64,000 bases of DNA from positions 1-64,000 of the forward strand of contig NZ_CANLGX010000004.1 in the NCBI RefSeq assembly GCF_947490415.1. Direction: 5' to 3'. Every line of letters begins with the position of its first letter. Position 1 is the stretch's first letter. The notes beneath the pieces were generated by a model. That model worked only from the letters and a program-made list of their open reading frames with translations. It did not search any database and was not told where the DNA came from. Source of the DNA: an uncultured Eudoraea sp. GTDB lineage: Bacteria; Bacteroidota; Bacteroidia; Flavobacteriales; Flavobacteriaceae. Below, in pieces: positions 1 through 8,625 of the stretch. The position numbers and the translations under genes were made by a program.

Positions 1-77
1 AAAGCAACAGAACGCGGGAGCGTTCTGGCTTTTAGTTGAGCAACAACCCCCTTAAGGATCACCGCAGGTAATCCTGC
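1..77. repeat. 77-bp direct repeat, copy 1
   Basis: Bases 1-77 recur exactly at 168-244, a period of 167 bp. Each copy begins with a perfect 7-bp hairpin (AGAACGC, loop GGGA, GCGTTCT) followed by GGCTTTT, so it resembles a degenerate terminator. It then carries TTGAGCAACAACCC and ends in GGTAATCCTGC. The window starts inside or at the edge of this copy, so its true left end is unknown. Confidence 0.9.
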
Positions 78-88
78 CACCCCGACCA
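71..88 (+). repeat. tRNA-Pro 3' tail fragment
   Basis: This stretch reads ATCCTGCCACCCCGACCA. It matches the 3' T-arm and acceptor strand of a bacterial tRNA-Pro, whose 5' end begins CGGGGTG, including a CCA end. No D-arm or anticodon arm precedes it; the sequence upstream is the 77-bp repeat. It is therefore a detached tail and not a functional tRNA. The identification rests on memory of tRNA-Pro acceptor sequences. Confidence 0.55.
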
Positions 89-93
89 ACAAA

Positions 94-120
94 AGCCAGA
101 CATTCTTGTCTGGCTTTTTT
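94..120 (+). terminator. Rho-independent terminator after the tRNA-Pro tail
   Basis: A perfect 8-bp stem AGCCAGAC / GTCTGGCT with a 6-nt loop is followed by TTTTTT. It sits directly after the tRNA-Pro-like tail and would end a plus-strand tRNA transcript whose gene lies left of the window. Confidence 0.75.
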
Positions 121-167
121 GTTTGAATGAGCTCAAGGCGAAGCTTTGAAAGTGAAATGAAAACAAA

Positions 168-244
168 AAAGCAACAGAACGCGGGAGCGTTCTGGCTTTT
201 AGTTGAGCAACAACCCCCTTAAGGATCACCGCAGGTAATCCTGC
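168..244. repeat. 77-bp direct repeat, copy 2
   Basis: This is an exact copy of bases 1-77. After the shared GGTAATCCTGC the two copies diverge: copy 1 continues into a tRNA-Pro tail, and copy 2 into AACATCAACTACG and then a second terminator hairpin. Because the tails differ, each unit may have taken its 3' end from a different tRNA or been rearranged. Confidence 0.9.
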
Positions 245-298
245 AACATCAACTACGTTTATCAAAGATGAACTTGGTTGGCGAAGCCCAACCAGGAG

Positions 299-330
299 AA
301 TCCAATCACGAAAGTGGTTGGATTTTTTGT
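299..330 (+). terminator. Rho-independent terminator
   Basis: An 11-bp stem AATCCAATCAC / GTGGTTGGATT (one G-U pair) with a GAAA loop is followed by TTTTTTG. It acts on the plus strand and closes the repeat region before the convergent AraC gene. Confidence 0.75.
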
Positions 331-405
331 TTTTAGAGCGAAGTGCTGCCAGGCACTAAAGCAGTGGAAACATAAAAGACACACAGGCGACAACCTCTGC
401 CGGGT

Positions 406-1323
406 TTAATTCATCCTCCTATATTCATTAGGCGTATACCCCACTTTATTTTTGAAGAGACGGGTAAAGTGCTGTGGATATCTGAATCCAAGCTCGTAGG
501 CAATCTGACTTAAAGATTTATCGGGGTCAAAGATTTTTTCCTTGGCCACTTCGATGATTTTAGCCTGAATATGATCATGGGCACTTTTTCCGGTTTCCTT
601 TTTGACAAGGTCACCGAAATAATTGGAGGACAGGTTTTGTTCCTCCGCAAAATAACTTACCGAAGGTATTCCCAACTCCCTGGCTTTTCCTGTTTGTATA
701 TAGGAATTCAAGGAATTTTCAAACCGTTGGATAACGCCTAGGTTTTCCTTTTCCCTTGTAATGAACTGCCGATCATAGAATCGCATACAGTATTTCAAAA
801 AGAGCTCAATATTCACAATGACGAGCTCTTTACTGTGCTTGTCTATTCCCTGGGATAGTTCTGCACGTATTTTATCAAATAAGTCTAACACCAATTGTCT
901 CTCCTTTTCGGAAACATGAAGTGCTTCATGAAATTGATAGGAAAAAAAAGTGTAATCGGTCATTGTTTTAGCCAAGTGGGTACCCCAAAGCAAATCAGGA
1001 TGAAATAAAAGCGCATGACCGGAAGGTTTAAAATTCTTGTCGATGTGCCCTACATGAACCAATTGTCCGGGTGCTAGAAATACCAATGTACCATCCTGGT
1101 AATCATAGTTCTGACGACCATATTTCAAAATACAGCCCTCCCCCTGTTTAAGAAAAATACCGTAAAAATGATACCGTACGGCATCAGCATGTTCCTGCCC
1201 CTCCCAGGTTCCTTCCGATAAATCATGCACACTGACCAATGGGTGCAAGGTTGACAGATTGAATTTGGAGCAGTAATCATCGACCTTTACCAAATCTTTA
1301 GTGGAGGACATAGACGTTTTCAT
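406..1323 (-). CDS. AraC family transcriptional regulator
   Basis: This 305-residue protein has the AraC two-part plan. Residues 1-150 are a cupin-like sensing region, and about 200-305 form the double helix-turn-helix, with the typical second-helix signature SQIAYELGFRYPQHFTRLFK and the closing GYTPNEYR. It reads away from the NTF2/flavodoxin/molybdenum-enzyme operon that starts 207 bp away, so it probably controls that operon in response to a small molecule, perhaps the enzyme's aldehyde or heterocyclic substrate. The family and DNA-binding role are seen in the sequence; the target and ligand are inferred. The ATG start is unambiguous. Confidence 0.9.
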   Translation of the reverse strand: MKTSMSSTKDLVKVDDYCSKFNLSTLHPLVSVHDLSEGTWEGQEHADAVRYHFYGIFLKQGEGCILKYGRQNYDYQDGTLVFLAPGQLVHVGHIDKNFKPSGHALLFHPDLLWGTHLAKTMTDYTFFSYQFHEALHVSEKERQLVLDLFDKIRAELSQGIDKHSKELVIVNIELFLKYCMRFYDRQFITREKENLGVIQRFENSLNSYIQTGKARELGIPSVSYFAEEQNLSSNYFGDLVKKETGKSAHDHIQAKIIEVAKEKIFDPDKSLSQIAYELGFRYPQHFTRLFKNKVGYTPNEYRRMN

Positions 1324-1433
1324 TTTTCCGAATTTAATTAATGTTTTGTAAATAAACCATATAGCGCATCAAAATCATTAAAAATGGTAGCTAATTCAGT
1401 AAATAGGGTAACTGATCTGTCCTAAATATTCCA

Positions 1434-1441
1434 TAAGTTTG
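1434..1441 (+). promoter_or_regulatory. Candidate -7 promoter element (TAAGTTTG)
   Basis: TAAGTTTG matches the Bacteroidota -7 consensus TAnnTTTG and lies 90 bp before the first gene of the plus-strand operon. No clear TTG -33 element is present at the usual spacing, so the promoter may need an activator such as the divergent AraC protein. Confidence 0.35.
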
Positions 1442-1530
1442 AGAAGTAAATATTTATAGACTACATAAAGAACTTTAACTATAAGGTCTAAAAATAAAAA
1501 TATCCATTAGTAACTATTAAACACTTAAAA

Positions 1531-1983
1531 ATGAAAAAACTATTATTCGGAATACTTTTAGTAGCAATTGGCCTTCCATCTTTCGCACAAAGTGCCAATA
1601 TTGAAGAAGAAATTAAAGAACTCTCAAAACAAAAATGGCAATGGATGGCAGACAAGGATGTGGACAAACTGGCATCCCTTTTCCATGACAAATCAAAATT
1701 TGTACACATGAGCGGTTCCTGGAAAAAGGACAGGGAGCTGGAAATCATAAAAACTGGAAGTATATGGTACAAAAATGCGGATGTCCACGATGTTGCCGTT
1801 GAAGTTTTTGGAGACGACACCGCGGTGCTTTGGAACCGCATTACGCTTACCGCCCATGTAAGGGGAAATGACGTTAAAAATGAATTTACCGTAACGGAAT
1901 TTTATCAAAAGGAAGGGGACGGTTGGAAGTTGCTGGACCTGACCTTTAGCAGTGTTAGGGACACCCATGAAATTGAACATTAA
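1531..1983 (+). CDS. Secreted NTF2-like (DUF4440/SnoaL-type) protein
   Basis: This 150-residue protein has an N-terminal signal peptide (residues 1-20, ending PSFAQ). A small cone-shaped NTF2-like domain follows, with the motif KQKWQWMADKDVDKLASLFHDKSKFVHM that resembles DUF4440 proteins. Such domains bind small hydrophobic ligands or act as isomerases or hydrolases, and the role here is unknown. It is the first gene of a co-directional run through 8199. The next gene is a close paralog, so the pair arose by tandem duplication. Export implies a periplasmic role near the Tat-exported molybdenum enzymes. Confidence 0.75.
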   Translation: MKKLLFGILLVAIGLPSFAQSANIEEEIKELSKQKWQWMADKDVDKLASLFHDKSKFVHMSGSWKKDRELEIIKTGSIWYKNADVHDVAVEVFGDDTAVLWNRITLTAHVRGNDVKNEFTVTEFYQKEGDGWKLLDLTFSSVRDTHEIEH

Positions 1984-2007
1984 CAAAATGTGAAAACCTC
2001 AGAAAAC

Positions 2008-2457
2008 ATGAATATTAAGGCTACAGTATTTGGAATCCTATTCGTCTTAATAGGTGGACAAGTAACCTTGGCACAACCCTCGGGCATCGAAAAGGAAATT
2101 ACCGAACTATCCAAACAAAAATGGCAGTGGATGGCCGATAAAAATGCAGATAGCCTTGCCGTACTTTTCCATGACAAGGCCAAATTCGTCCATATGGGCG
2201 GTACCTGGGGAAAAGACCGGGAGGTGGACATCATTAGAAACGGATTCATCCATTACAAAAATGCCGATGTACACGAAGTCATGGTAGAAGTTTTGAACGA
2301 AAACACGGTTATTGTTTGGAATCGAATTACGCTCTTGGCCGTGGTTGGCAGTAATGAGGTCACCAACCCTTTTATGGTGACAGAAGTCTATGTAAAAGAG
2401 AATAGCCATTGGAAATTGGCCGACTTGACCTTTAGTAAACTCCTCACCAGAGATTAG
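2008..2457 (+). CDS. Secreted NTF2-like protein, tandem paralog
   Basis: This protein has 149 residues from the ATG at 2008. An upstream in-frame GTG at 1990 is possible, but the ATG gives a clean signal peptide (MNIKATVFGILFVLIGG...LAQ) and a length matching its neighbour. The body repeats the neighbour's sequence almost motif for motif: KQKWQWMADKNADSLAVLFHDKAKFVHM, WGKDREVDII, HYKNADVHEV and VWNRITL. It lies 24 bp after the first copy and 14 bp before the flavodoxin gene. It is probably a periplasmic ligand-binding or isomerase-like protein working with the same enzyme; its function is unknown. Confidence 0.75.
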   Translation: MNIKATVFGILFVLIGGQVTLAQPSGIEKEITELSKQKWQWMADKNADSLAVLFHDKAKFVHMGGTWGKDREVDIIRNGFIHYKNADVHEVMVEVLNENTVIVWNRITLLAVVGSNEVTNPFMVTEVYVKENSHWKLADLTFSKLLTRD

Positions 2458-2471
2458 AATAATTCGAAATC

Positions 2472-3095
2472 ATGAAATTTGCGGTCTACACATTGTGTCT
2501 ATTTATTTGCCTTGGCTTAGCCGATTTGGAGGAGGAAAGGTTCAGTCAGATAGGAAATTGCCAAAGTTCCGAAAGGACGCTAATCATCTACCTATCCCGC
2601 ACAAACAACACCAAAGTCCTTGCGGAAATCATACATCAAAAAGTTGGTGGTGATTTGGTGGCCTTGGAATTGGAAAATCCCTACCCCGATAATTATGATG
2701 CCATTGTAAAACAGGTGGCACATGAAAATGAAACTGGATTTTTGCCTCCTTTAAAAACAAAAGTTGATATGACCAGATACAATACCATTTTCGTGGGATT
2801 CCCAACATGGGGTATGCAACTGCCCCCGCCCATGAAAAGTTTTTTGTATAATAATAACCTGTCGGGAAAGAGCGTGATCCCCTTTAACACTCACGGTGGT
2901 TATGGTTTGGGCAACAGCTTTGAAAAGGTCAAGGAACTTTGTCCCGACAGTAATGTCCTCAAAGGATTTTCCATAACAGGTGGCAGTGAGAGAGATGGAA
3001 TTTATCTTGCGATTAAGGGGGCTAACAAAAATGAAGCGGAAAAGCAGGTTGAAAAATGGTTGGGTGAAATCAAACTGTTGAAAAACAAGCCATAA
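2472..3095 (+). CDS. Flavodoxin family protein, probably exported
   Basis: This 207-residue protein has a hydrophobic N-terminus (residues 1-18) and then a flavodoxin fold from about residue 35. The FMN phosphate loop is YLSRTNNTK, and the middle strand motif FVGFPTWGMQLPPPMKSFL matches the flavodoxin pattern VGFPIWW...P.....FL. A later segment, PFNTHGGYGLGNSF, is also typical. It should bind FMN and carry electrons or act as a quinone or flavin reductase. The hydrophobic start suggests the periplasm, which is uncommon for flavodoxins, and the protein could pass electrons from the adjacent molybdenum enzymes. Signal cleavage is not certain because charged residues follow the hydrophobic run. 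Confidence 0.75.
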   Translation: MKFAVYTLCLFICLGLADLEEERFSQIGNCQSSERTLIIYLSRTNNTKVLAEIIHQKVGGDLVALELENPYPDNYDAIVKQVAHENETGFLPPLKTKVDMTRYNTIFVGFPTWGMQLPPPMKSFLYNNNLSGKSVIPFNTHGGYGLGNSFEKVKELCPDSNVLKGFSITGGSERDGIYLAIKGANKNEAEKQVEKWLGEIKLLKNKP

Positions 3096-3191
3096 GGCAA
3101 TAAGAATTAACATTTTTTTTAATAAATCCATTACCTCATAAGCGATAGGATTCCAACAAAATCAATAACTTTAAACAAATCATTAGAAATC

Positions 3192-3656
3192 ATGGCAGTA
3201 TTCAACTTAAACATCAACGGAAAAAAACAAACGGTGGACGTTGATCCCAACACACCTATGCTTTGGGTACTACGGGATCATCTTAAACTGGTCGGAACAA
3301 AGTATGGTTGCGGGATTGCACAATGTGGTTCTTGCACTATTCATTTAAGTGGTATAGCGGTTAGGGCTTGTGTGCTTACCGTATCTGCTGTGGGCAATCA
3401 AGAGGTCACTACGATTGAGGGACTTTCTGAAAATGCGGATCATCCGGTTCAAAAAGCATGGTTGGAGGTAGACGTTCCGCAATGTGGATACTGCCAGACG
3501 GGACAAATCATGACCGCAGCTGCATTGTTGGAACAGAATCCTAATCCGTCCGATTCAGAAATCGAGATGGCCATGAATGGTAACATCTGCCGATGCGGAA
3601 CGTATACCCGAATAAAAAAAGCCGTTCAACTAGCTGCTGAAAGTAATAACTCCTAA
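3192..3656 (+). CDS. (2Fe-2S)-binding small subunit of molybdenum hydroxylase (IorA/CoxS type)
   Basis: This 154-residue protein has the two-cluster layout of xanthine dehydrogenase family small subunits. Cys40, Cys45, Cys48 and Cys60 form the plant-ferredoxin-type cluster (CGIAQCGSCTIHL). A second set of four cysteines in QCGYCQTGQI and GNICRCGTY forms the all-helical cluster. It moves electrons from the molybdenum centre of the large subunit made by the next gene, 10 bp downstream. It has no signal of its own and would be carried through Tat with its partner. Only one small subunit is present for two large subunits. Confidence 0.92.
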   Translation: MAVFNLNINGKKQTVDVDPNTPMLWVLRDHLKLVGTKYGCGIAQCGSCTIHLSGIAVRACVLTVSAVGNQEVTTIEGLSENADHPVQKAWLEVDVPQCGYCQTGQIMTAAALLEQNPNPSDSEIEMAMNGNICRCGTYTRIKKAVQLAAESNNS

Positions 3657-3666
3657 AGCCATAACT

Positions 3667-5925
3667 ATGACATTCATAAAAACAAAAATCGGAAGACGTG
3701 CCTTCATCAAGAACACCAGTCTCGCCAGTGGGGGCCTTGTATTGGGCTTTAGTATCTTAAATGCTTGTAAGCCTGAACAAGCCAAAGAAATGGCGTCTAT
3801 AGAAATGCCTAATGAATGGTTCGAGATAAACTCCTACCTGAAAATTGGTGACAATGGTCTGGTCACCATTTATACGCCCAATCCCGAATTCGGGCAAAAT
3901 ATCAGAACCTCCATGCCCATGTTGATTGCAGAGGAATTGGACTTGGATTGGAAAAACGTTCTCGTTGAACAAGCTCCCTATCACCCCGAAAAATATGGTT
4001 TTCAATTCACCGGTGGCAGCCAAGGAATTAGAAGAAGATGGGAACCCCTTCGAATGGCAGGAGCAACGGCCAGGCATATGTTGAAAGAAGCCGCTGCCAT
4101 GGCTTGGCAGGTTCCAGCTTCTGAAATCAAGACCCTCGAAGGTATTTTGAGCCATGAAACCTCAGGAAATTCAGCTGGCTACGGGGAAATGGCTTCGGCT
4201 GCTGCTCAGTTGCCCGTGCCCGAAGAGGTGAAATTGAAAGAAATCAAGGACTTTACACTTATTGGTAAGTCTATAAAAAATGTAGATGCCAAAGCTATTG
4301 CTACAGGCCAAGCCATGTTCGGATCCGATTATCAAAAAGAGGGTATGCTTATCGCTATGATCGAACATCCTCCCGCTTTCGGTATGACCTTGGAATCGGT
4401 AGATGGCACAGCCGTAAAAGCCATGCCCGGCATCAAGGATGTAGTGACTATTAAAAGTTTTAAGGATGGATTTGAAAAAGGCGGTTTCGATACCAATGCC
4501 TTTCCTGAACTTGTGGCAATAGTAGGCAACTCCACATGGGAAGTGATGCAGGCCAAGAAACAATTAAAAGTGAATTGGAAGCCTATTGCCGCCCAAACCG
4601 AAACTATTAGTGGATTTAGGGGAAAAGAAACAAGAAATATTCCTGCTGGCCTTGAATCTACAGAATCCCATATGGCCAAAATTGAAGAATTGGCATCCAA
4701 AAAAGGAAAACTGGTTCGTAAAGACGGTAATCCTGAGGCAGCTTTCAATAATGCTCCCAAAATTATAGAAAGAAGTTATTCCGCACCTTACCTTGCACAT
4801 AATTCCATGGAGCCGTTGAACGCTTTTGCACATGTAATCGGGGATAAAGTGAAGATTGCGGCACCAATTCAGATTCCTTCATTGATTGTTCCCACGATTG
4901 CCAGCAGCCTGGGTATTCCAGCAGAAAATATTGAAATGGAAATGCCCCGTATGGGTGGTGGTTTTGGTCGCAAAGCTTATGCCCACTATGTAGTCGAAGC
5001 AGCTTTGATTTCCCAAAAAGTAAATGCCCCAATAAAGTTGATATATACTCGGGAGGACGATATGACAAATGGAATATATCGCCCTACTTATCATGCGACC
5101 TACCGTGCGGCTTTGGATGAAAACAACAATTTGACTGCCTTACATGTGAAAGCAGGCGGTATTCCTGAAAGCCCTTTGTTCGCCAATCGATTTCCGGCCG
5201 GAGCGATTGAAAATTATATGGCTGAGGAATGGTCCATTGATAGCAATATAACCATTGGTGCGTTTCGTGCACCACGTTCCAATTTCATGGCCGGTGCCGA
5301 ACAAGCCTTTTTGGATGAAGTGGCAGAAGCCGCTGGCAAAGACCCCATCGAATTTCGATTGGAACTTCTTAAACGAGCTAAGGAAAACCCCGTAGGCGAA
5401 GAAAATGATTATGATGCGGAGCGGTATGCGGGAGTTTTGGAATTGCTTCGCGAAAAAGCAGCGTGGGGAGAGAACAAAGCCAACGTTCATAGGGGCGTAT
5501 CGGCCTATTTCTGTCATAATTCCTATGCAGCACATGTCTTGGATTTAACCAATGAGAATGGCAAACCCGTAGTACAGAACGTCTGTTGTGCCATTGATTG
5601 TGGAATCGTGGTGAATCCCGATGCAGCTAAAAACATGGCTGAAGGAGCCATAATTGATGGCATTGGAAATGCCTTTTATGGGGAATTGACCTTTCGGGAT
5701 GGTGTGCCCCAAAAGAAGAATTTTGACCAATATCAAATGATCCGAATGGCAGATGCTCCCAAAAGGATAGACGTTCATTTTGTACAAAACGAAATAGCAC
5801 CGACCGGAATGGGAGAACCACCATTTCCACCTATTTTCGGAGCGTTGGCCAATGCCTTATACAAGGCTACAGGTCAACGGCATTATCATCAGCCGTTTAT
5901 TACAAAAAAACAAGTCTTAGGTTAA
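3667..5925 (+). CDS. Tat-exported molybdopterin-binding large subunit (IorB/aldehyde oxidase family)
   Basis: This 752-residue protein belongs to the xanthine dehydrogenase superfamily and resembles isoquinoline 1-oxidoreductase beta. A twin-arginine signal (GRRAFIK, Arg10-Arg11) leads to a Cys34 in SILNAC that could be lipid-anchored. The molybdopterin-cytosine binding motif MGGGFGRK lies near residue 428 and the catalytic Glu near 716 in MGEPPFPP. It should hydroxylate an aldehyde or N-heterocycle in the periplasm, passing electrons to the 2Fe-2S subunit just upstream. The natural substrate is unknown. It shares most of its sequence with the next gene, so the pair is a tandem duplication. 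Confidence 0.9.
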   Translation: MTFIKTKIGRRAFIKNTSLASGGLVLGFSILNACKPEQAKEMASIEMPNEWFEINSYLKIGDNGLVTIYTPNPEFGQNIRTSMPMLIAEELDLDWKNVLVEQAPYHPEKYGFQFTGGSQGIRRRWEPLRMAGATARHMLKEAAAMAWQVPASEIKTLEGILSHETSGNSAGYGEMASAAAQLPVPEEVKLKEIKDFTLIGKSIKNVDAKAIATGQAMFGSDYQKEGMLIAMIEHPPAFGMTLESVDGTAVKAMPGIKDVVTIKSFKDGFEKGGFDTNAFPELVAIVGNSTWEVMQAKKQLKVNWKPIAAQTETISGFRGKETRNIPAGLESTESHMAKIEELASKKGKLVRKDGNPEAAFNNAPKIIERSYSAPYLAHNSMEPLNAFAHVIGDKVKIAAPIQIPSLIVPTIASSLGIPAENIEMEMPRMGGGFGRKAYAHYVVEAALISQKVNAPIKLIYTREDDMTNGIYRPTYHATYRAALDENNNLTALHVKAGGIPESPLFANRFPAGAIENYMAEEWSIDSNITIGAFRAPRSNFMAGAEQAFLDEVAEAAGKDPIEFRLELLKRAKENPVGEENDYDAERYAGVLELLREKAAWGENKANVHRGVSAYFCHNSYAAHVLDLTNENGKPVVQNVCCAIDCGIVVNPDAAKNMAEGAIIDGIGNAFYGELTFRDGVPQKKNFDQYQMIRMADAPKRIDVHFVQNEIAPTGMGEPPFPPIFGALANALYKATGQRHYHQPFITKKQVLG

Positions 5926-5949
5926 TCTTATAAAAAAACTGGGTATTCT

Positions 5950-8199
5950 ATGTCATTAGCAAAAACAAAAATCGGAAGACGTTCCTTTATAAAAACTACT
6001 TCACTAGCAGGTGGCGGAATGCTGTTGAGCTTCAATTGGCTGATTTCCTGTAAATTGACCCCTGAGGAAATCTCAACTTTACCCAAAGAATGGTTCAAAC
6101 TAAACGGTTTTTTGAAGATCGGGGACAACGGACTGGTAACGATTATGTCACCCAATCCTGAAGGCGGTCAGAACGTAAAGACCTCAATGCCCATGATCGT
6201 TGCCGACGAACTTGATATTGATTGGAACGATGTTATTGTGGAACAAGCACCCTTGAATACTGATCTGTACAGTTTCCAATTTATAGGTGGCAGCCAGGCC
6301 ATTCGACGAGGCTGGCCAGGTCTAAGAATGGCAGGAGCAACAGCACGGCAAATGCTTCGAAAGGCAGCTGCCCAAGCTTGGCAAGTACCCGTAGAAGAAA
6401 TTACCACCAATGCAGGCAAGCTTCTCCACGAATCAAGTGGTAAATCTGTAGGATACGGAGAAATGGCTTCGGCCGCAGCACAAATTGAAGTCCCCGAGGA
6501 AGTTGAACTAAAGGATGTAAACAACTTTAAGATTATTGGTACTTCACGCAAGAATGTAGATGGGCCAAAAATTGTAACCGGACAGCCATTATTTGGAATG
6601 GACACGCATCGGGAGGGCATGCTTATTGCCATGATAGTTCACCCTCCTGCGTTTGGGTTGAAACTGAAATCGGTAGACGACTCAGTTGCCAGGAACATGC
6701 CCGGGATAAAGGATGTATTTACGGTCAAAGTATTTAATGATGGCTACGAAAAGACGTTCTTCGATACACGTACCTTCAACGAGGTGGCCGTGATAGTAGG
6801 GAACTCTACCTGGGAGGTGATGAATGCCAAAAAAGCCCTGAAAATAGAATGTGAACCTATAGAGAGTTCAACCGAGTCGCGGGACAGGTTTGGTAGAAAA
6901 TACAAGGAAACTACCCCTGCAGGACTTGAAAGCACGAATGATCATTACGCCCAAATGGAAGCAATGGCGGCCAAACCAGGGGAATTGCGCCGTAAGGATG
7001 GAGACCCCGATGCGGCATTCAAACGTGCGGCAAAGATTGTGGAAAGTACCTTTACAGCCCCATTCCTTGCCCACAATTGTATGGAGCCTATGAACTTTTT
7101 TGCCGATGTGAACGATACTAAGGCTGAACTTATAGGACCTCTGCAAAAACCCGAATTAACGGAACAGGCATTATCTTCAAGACTGGGTATGCCCGTGGAG
7201 AATATCGATATAAAAATGACACGATTAGGGGGTGGCTACGGCCGAAGATCCTACGCCCACTGGTTGATAGAAGCTGCACTCATCTCCAAAAAGATGAACG
7301 CCCCTGTCAAATTAATCTATACCCGGGAAGATGATATGACCGATGGCATCTATCGCCCTGCTTATCATGCCAAATTCCGGGCGGGTCTTGATTCCGAAAA
7401 TAACCTCATCGCTTTCCATGTGAAGGCCGGTGGAATACCTGAAAGCCCTTTGGCAGCAAACCGCTTCCCGGCCGGTGCGGTTGAAAATTACCTGGCCGAG
7501 GATTGGACCATTGATTCTAATCTAACAGTAGGGTCCTTCAGAGCACCGCGATCCAATTTTATGGCAAGTGCGGAACAATCATTCTTGGATGAAGTAGCAG
7601 AGGCTGCCGGAAAAGATCCCATCGATTTCAGATTGGAATTACTTGATCGCGCCAATAAAAATCCAGTAGGTGAAAATAACGATTATGAGGCAGAACGCTA
7701 TGCCGAGGTAATAAAACTGGTGAAGGAGAAATCCAATTGGGGCAAATCAGACCCTGGTATCCATCGTGGTGTATCAGCTTACTTTTGTCATAATTCCTAT
7801 GCAGCACAGGTACTGGATATAGTCATTGAAAATGGTATGCCTTTGGTACAAAAAGTCACTTGTGCCATCGACTGTGGAATCGTTGTCAATCCGGATTCAG
7901 CGGTCAATATGGTCGAAGGTGGTATTGTTGATGGTATAGGGAATGCACTCTACGGAGAACTGACCTTTAATGAAGGTATACCACAAAAGAACAACTTTGA
8001 CAGGTACCGAATGATCAGAATGAGTGAATCACCCAAAGAAATAGACGTTCATTTCATTAAAAACGAAATTGACCCTACTGGCCTGGGTGAACCGATGTTC
8101 CCTCCTATCTTCGCAGCCGTGGCCAATGCCTTGTTCAAGGCAACCGGTAAGCGACATTACAATCAGCCTTTTATTACAGAAAAAGCTTTAGTGGGATAG
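5950..8199 (+). CDS. Tat-exported molybdopterin-binding large subunit, paralog
   Basis: This is a 749-residue paralog of the preceding gene, 24 bp downstream, with the same architecture. The Tat motif GRRSFIK is at Arg10-Arg11, a good lipobox (LISC) at Cys34, LGGGYGRR near residue 426, and the catalytic Glu near 713 in LGEPMFPP. No second iron-sulfur gene follows, so it either shares the single small subunit or is an accessory or alternative-specificity subunit. Both motif sets are intact, which argues for two active enzymes rather than a decaying copy. Substrate differences probably lie in the variable region around residues 300-340. Confidence 0.9.
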   Translation: MSLAKTKIGRRSFIKTTSLAGGGMLLSFNWLISCKLTPEEISTLPKEWFKLNGFLKIGDNGLVTIMSPNPEGGQNVKTSMPMIVADELDIDWNDVIVEQAPLNTDLYSFQFIGGSQAIRRGWPGLRMAGATARQMLRKAAAQAWQVPVEEITTNAGKLLHESSGKSVGYGEMASAAAQIEVPEEVELKDVNNFKIIGTSRKNVDGPKIVTGQPLFGMDTHREGMLIAMIVHPPAFGLKLKSVDDSVARNMPGIKDVFTVKVFNDGYEKTFFDTRTFNEVAVIVGNSTWEVMNAKKALKIECEPIESSTESRDRFGRKYKETTPAGLESTNDHYAQMEAMAAKPGELRRKDGDPDAAFKRAAKIVESTFTAPFLAHNCMEPMNFFADVNDTKAELIGPLQKPELTEQALSSRLGMPVENIDIKMTRLGGGYGRRSYAHWLIEAALISKKMNAPVKLIYTREDDMTDGIYRPAYHAKFRAGLDSENNLIAFHVKAGGIPESPLAANRFPAGAVENYLAEDWTIDSNLTVGSFRAPRSNFMASAEQSFLDEVAEAAGKDPIDFRLELLDRANKNPVGENNDYEAERYAEVIKLVKEKSNWGKSDPGIHRGVSAYFCHNSYAAQVLDIVIENGMPLVQKVTCAIDCGIVVNPDSAVNMVEGGIVDGIGNALYGELTFNEGIPQKNNFDRYRMIRMSESPKEIDVHFIKNEIDPTGLGEPMFPPIFAAVANALFKATGKRHYNQPFITEKALVG

Positions 8200-8316
8200 A
8201 CGAATTGTGCGAAAACTATAAAATTATCCATCTTAAAAATCGAATATAAAATGACAAATCCAATGTCTATATTCGAAAGGGTACTTTAAACGAACGTTTT
8301 ACGGGACTAATCAAGT

Positions 8317-8583
8317 TCAGATGTAACTGAACATAAATACCTTTCCTGATTTTTTTGCCTCTTTAGTCGTAAAATCCTGTACCTCCTTTAAGTCAGATGA
8401 ATCGGCGACCCTGTGGCAAACTCGATTCAGGTGGACCGTGACAAAGCCCTTACAGGGCTTAAATACTTCGACACTCATGGTAAAGGAATCGCGTGGTATC
8501 CATTGTTCTAGGTTTTCACTATATTTCTGCAGAATTTAGCCCTGAGGCACAACTCGCAGACTGCTATCGCAGATGTGGTACAT
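8317..8583 (-). pseudogene. Possible broken minus-strand gene remnant
   Basis: Between the molybdenum enzyme and matB lies a minus-strand reading frame of 89 codons, starting at an ATG at 8583 and interrupted by a TAA at 8536-8538. After the stop it stays open to a TGA at 8317. The longest uninterrupted part with an ATG starts at 8478 (53 residues, beginning MSVEVFKPC). The composition looks protein-like, with balanced charge, but no family is recognised. It may be the remnant of a regulator or enzyme lost when the two operons came together, or simply a chance open frame. Confidence 0.3.
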
Positions 8584-8625
8584 AGGGCAGTCTATTACAA
8601 AACAGTTTAATCTATAATTTCGTAA

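Noticed and set aside
59-265. Minus-strand frame of 68 codons in the repeat region
   Set aside because: It runs across the two direct repeats, the tRNA-like tail and a terminator hairpin, so it is not a gene.
8444-8460. Hairpin AAGCCCT-TAC-AGGGCTT as a terminator of the molybdenum operon
   Set aside because: No T-run follows on either strand and it sits inside the broken reading frame.
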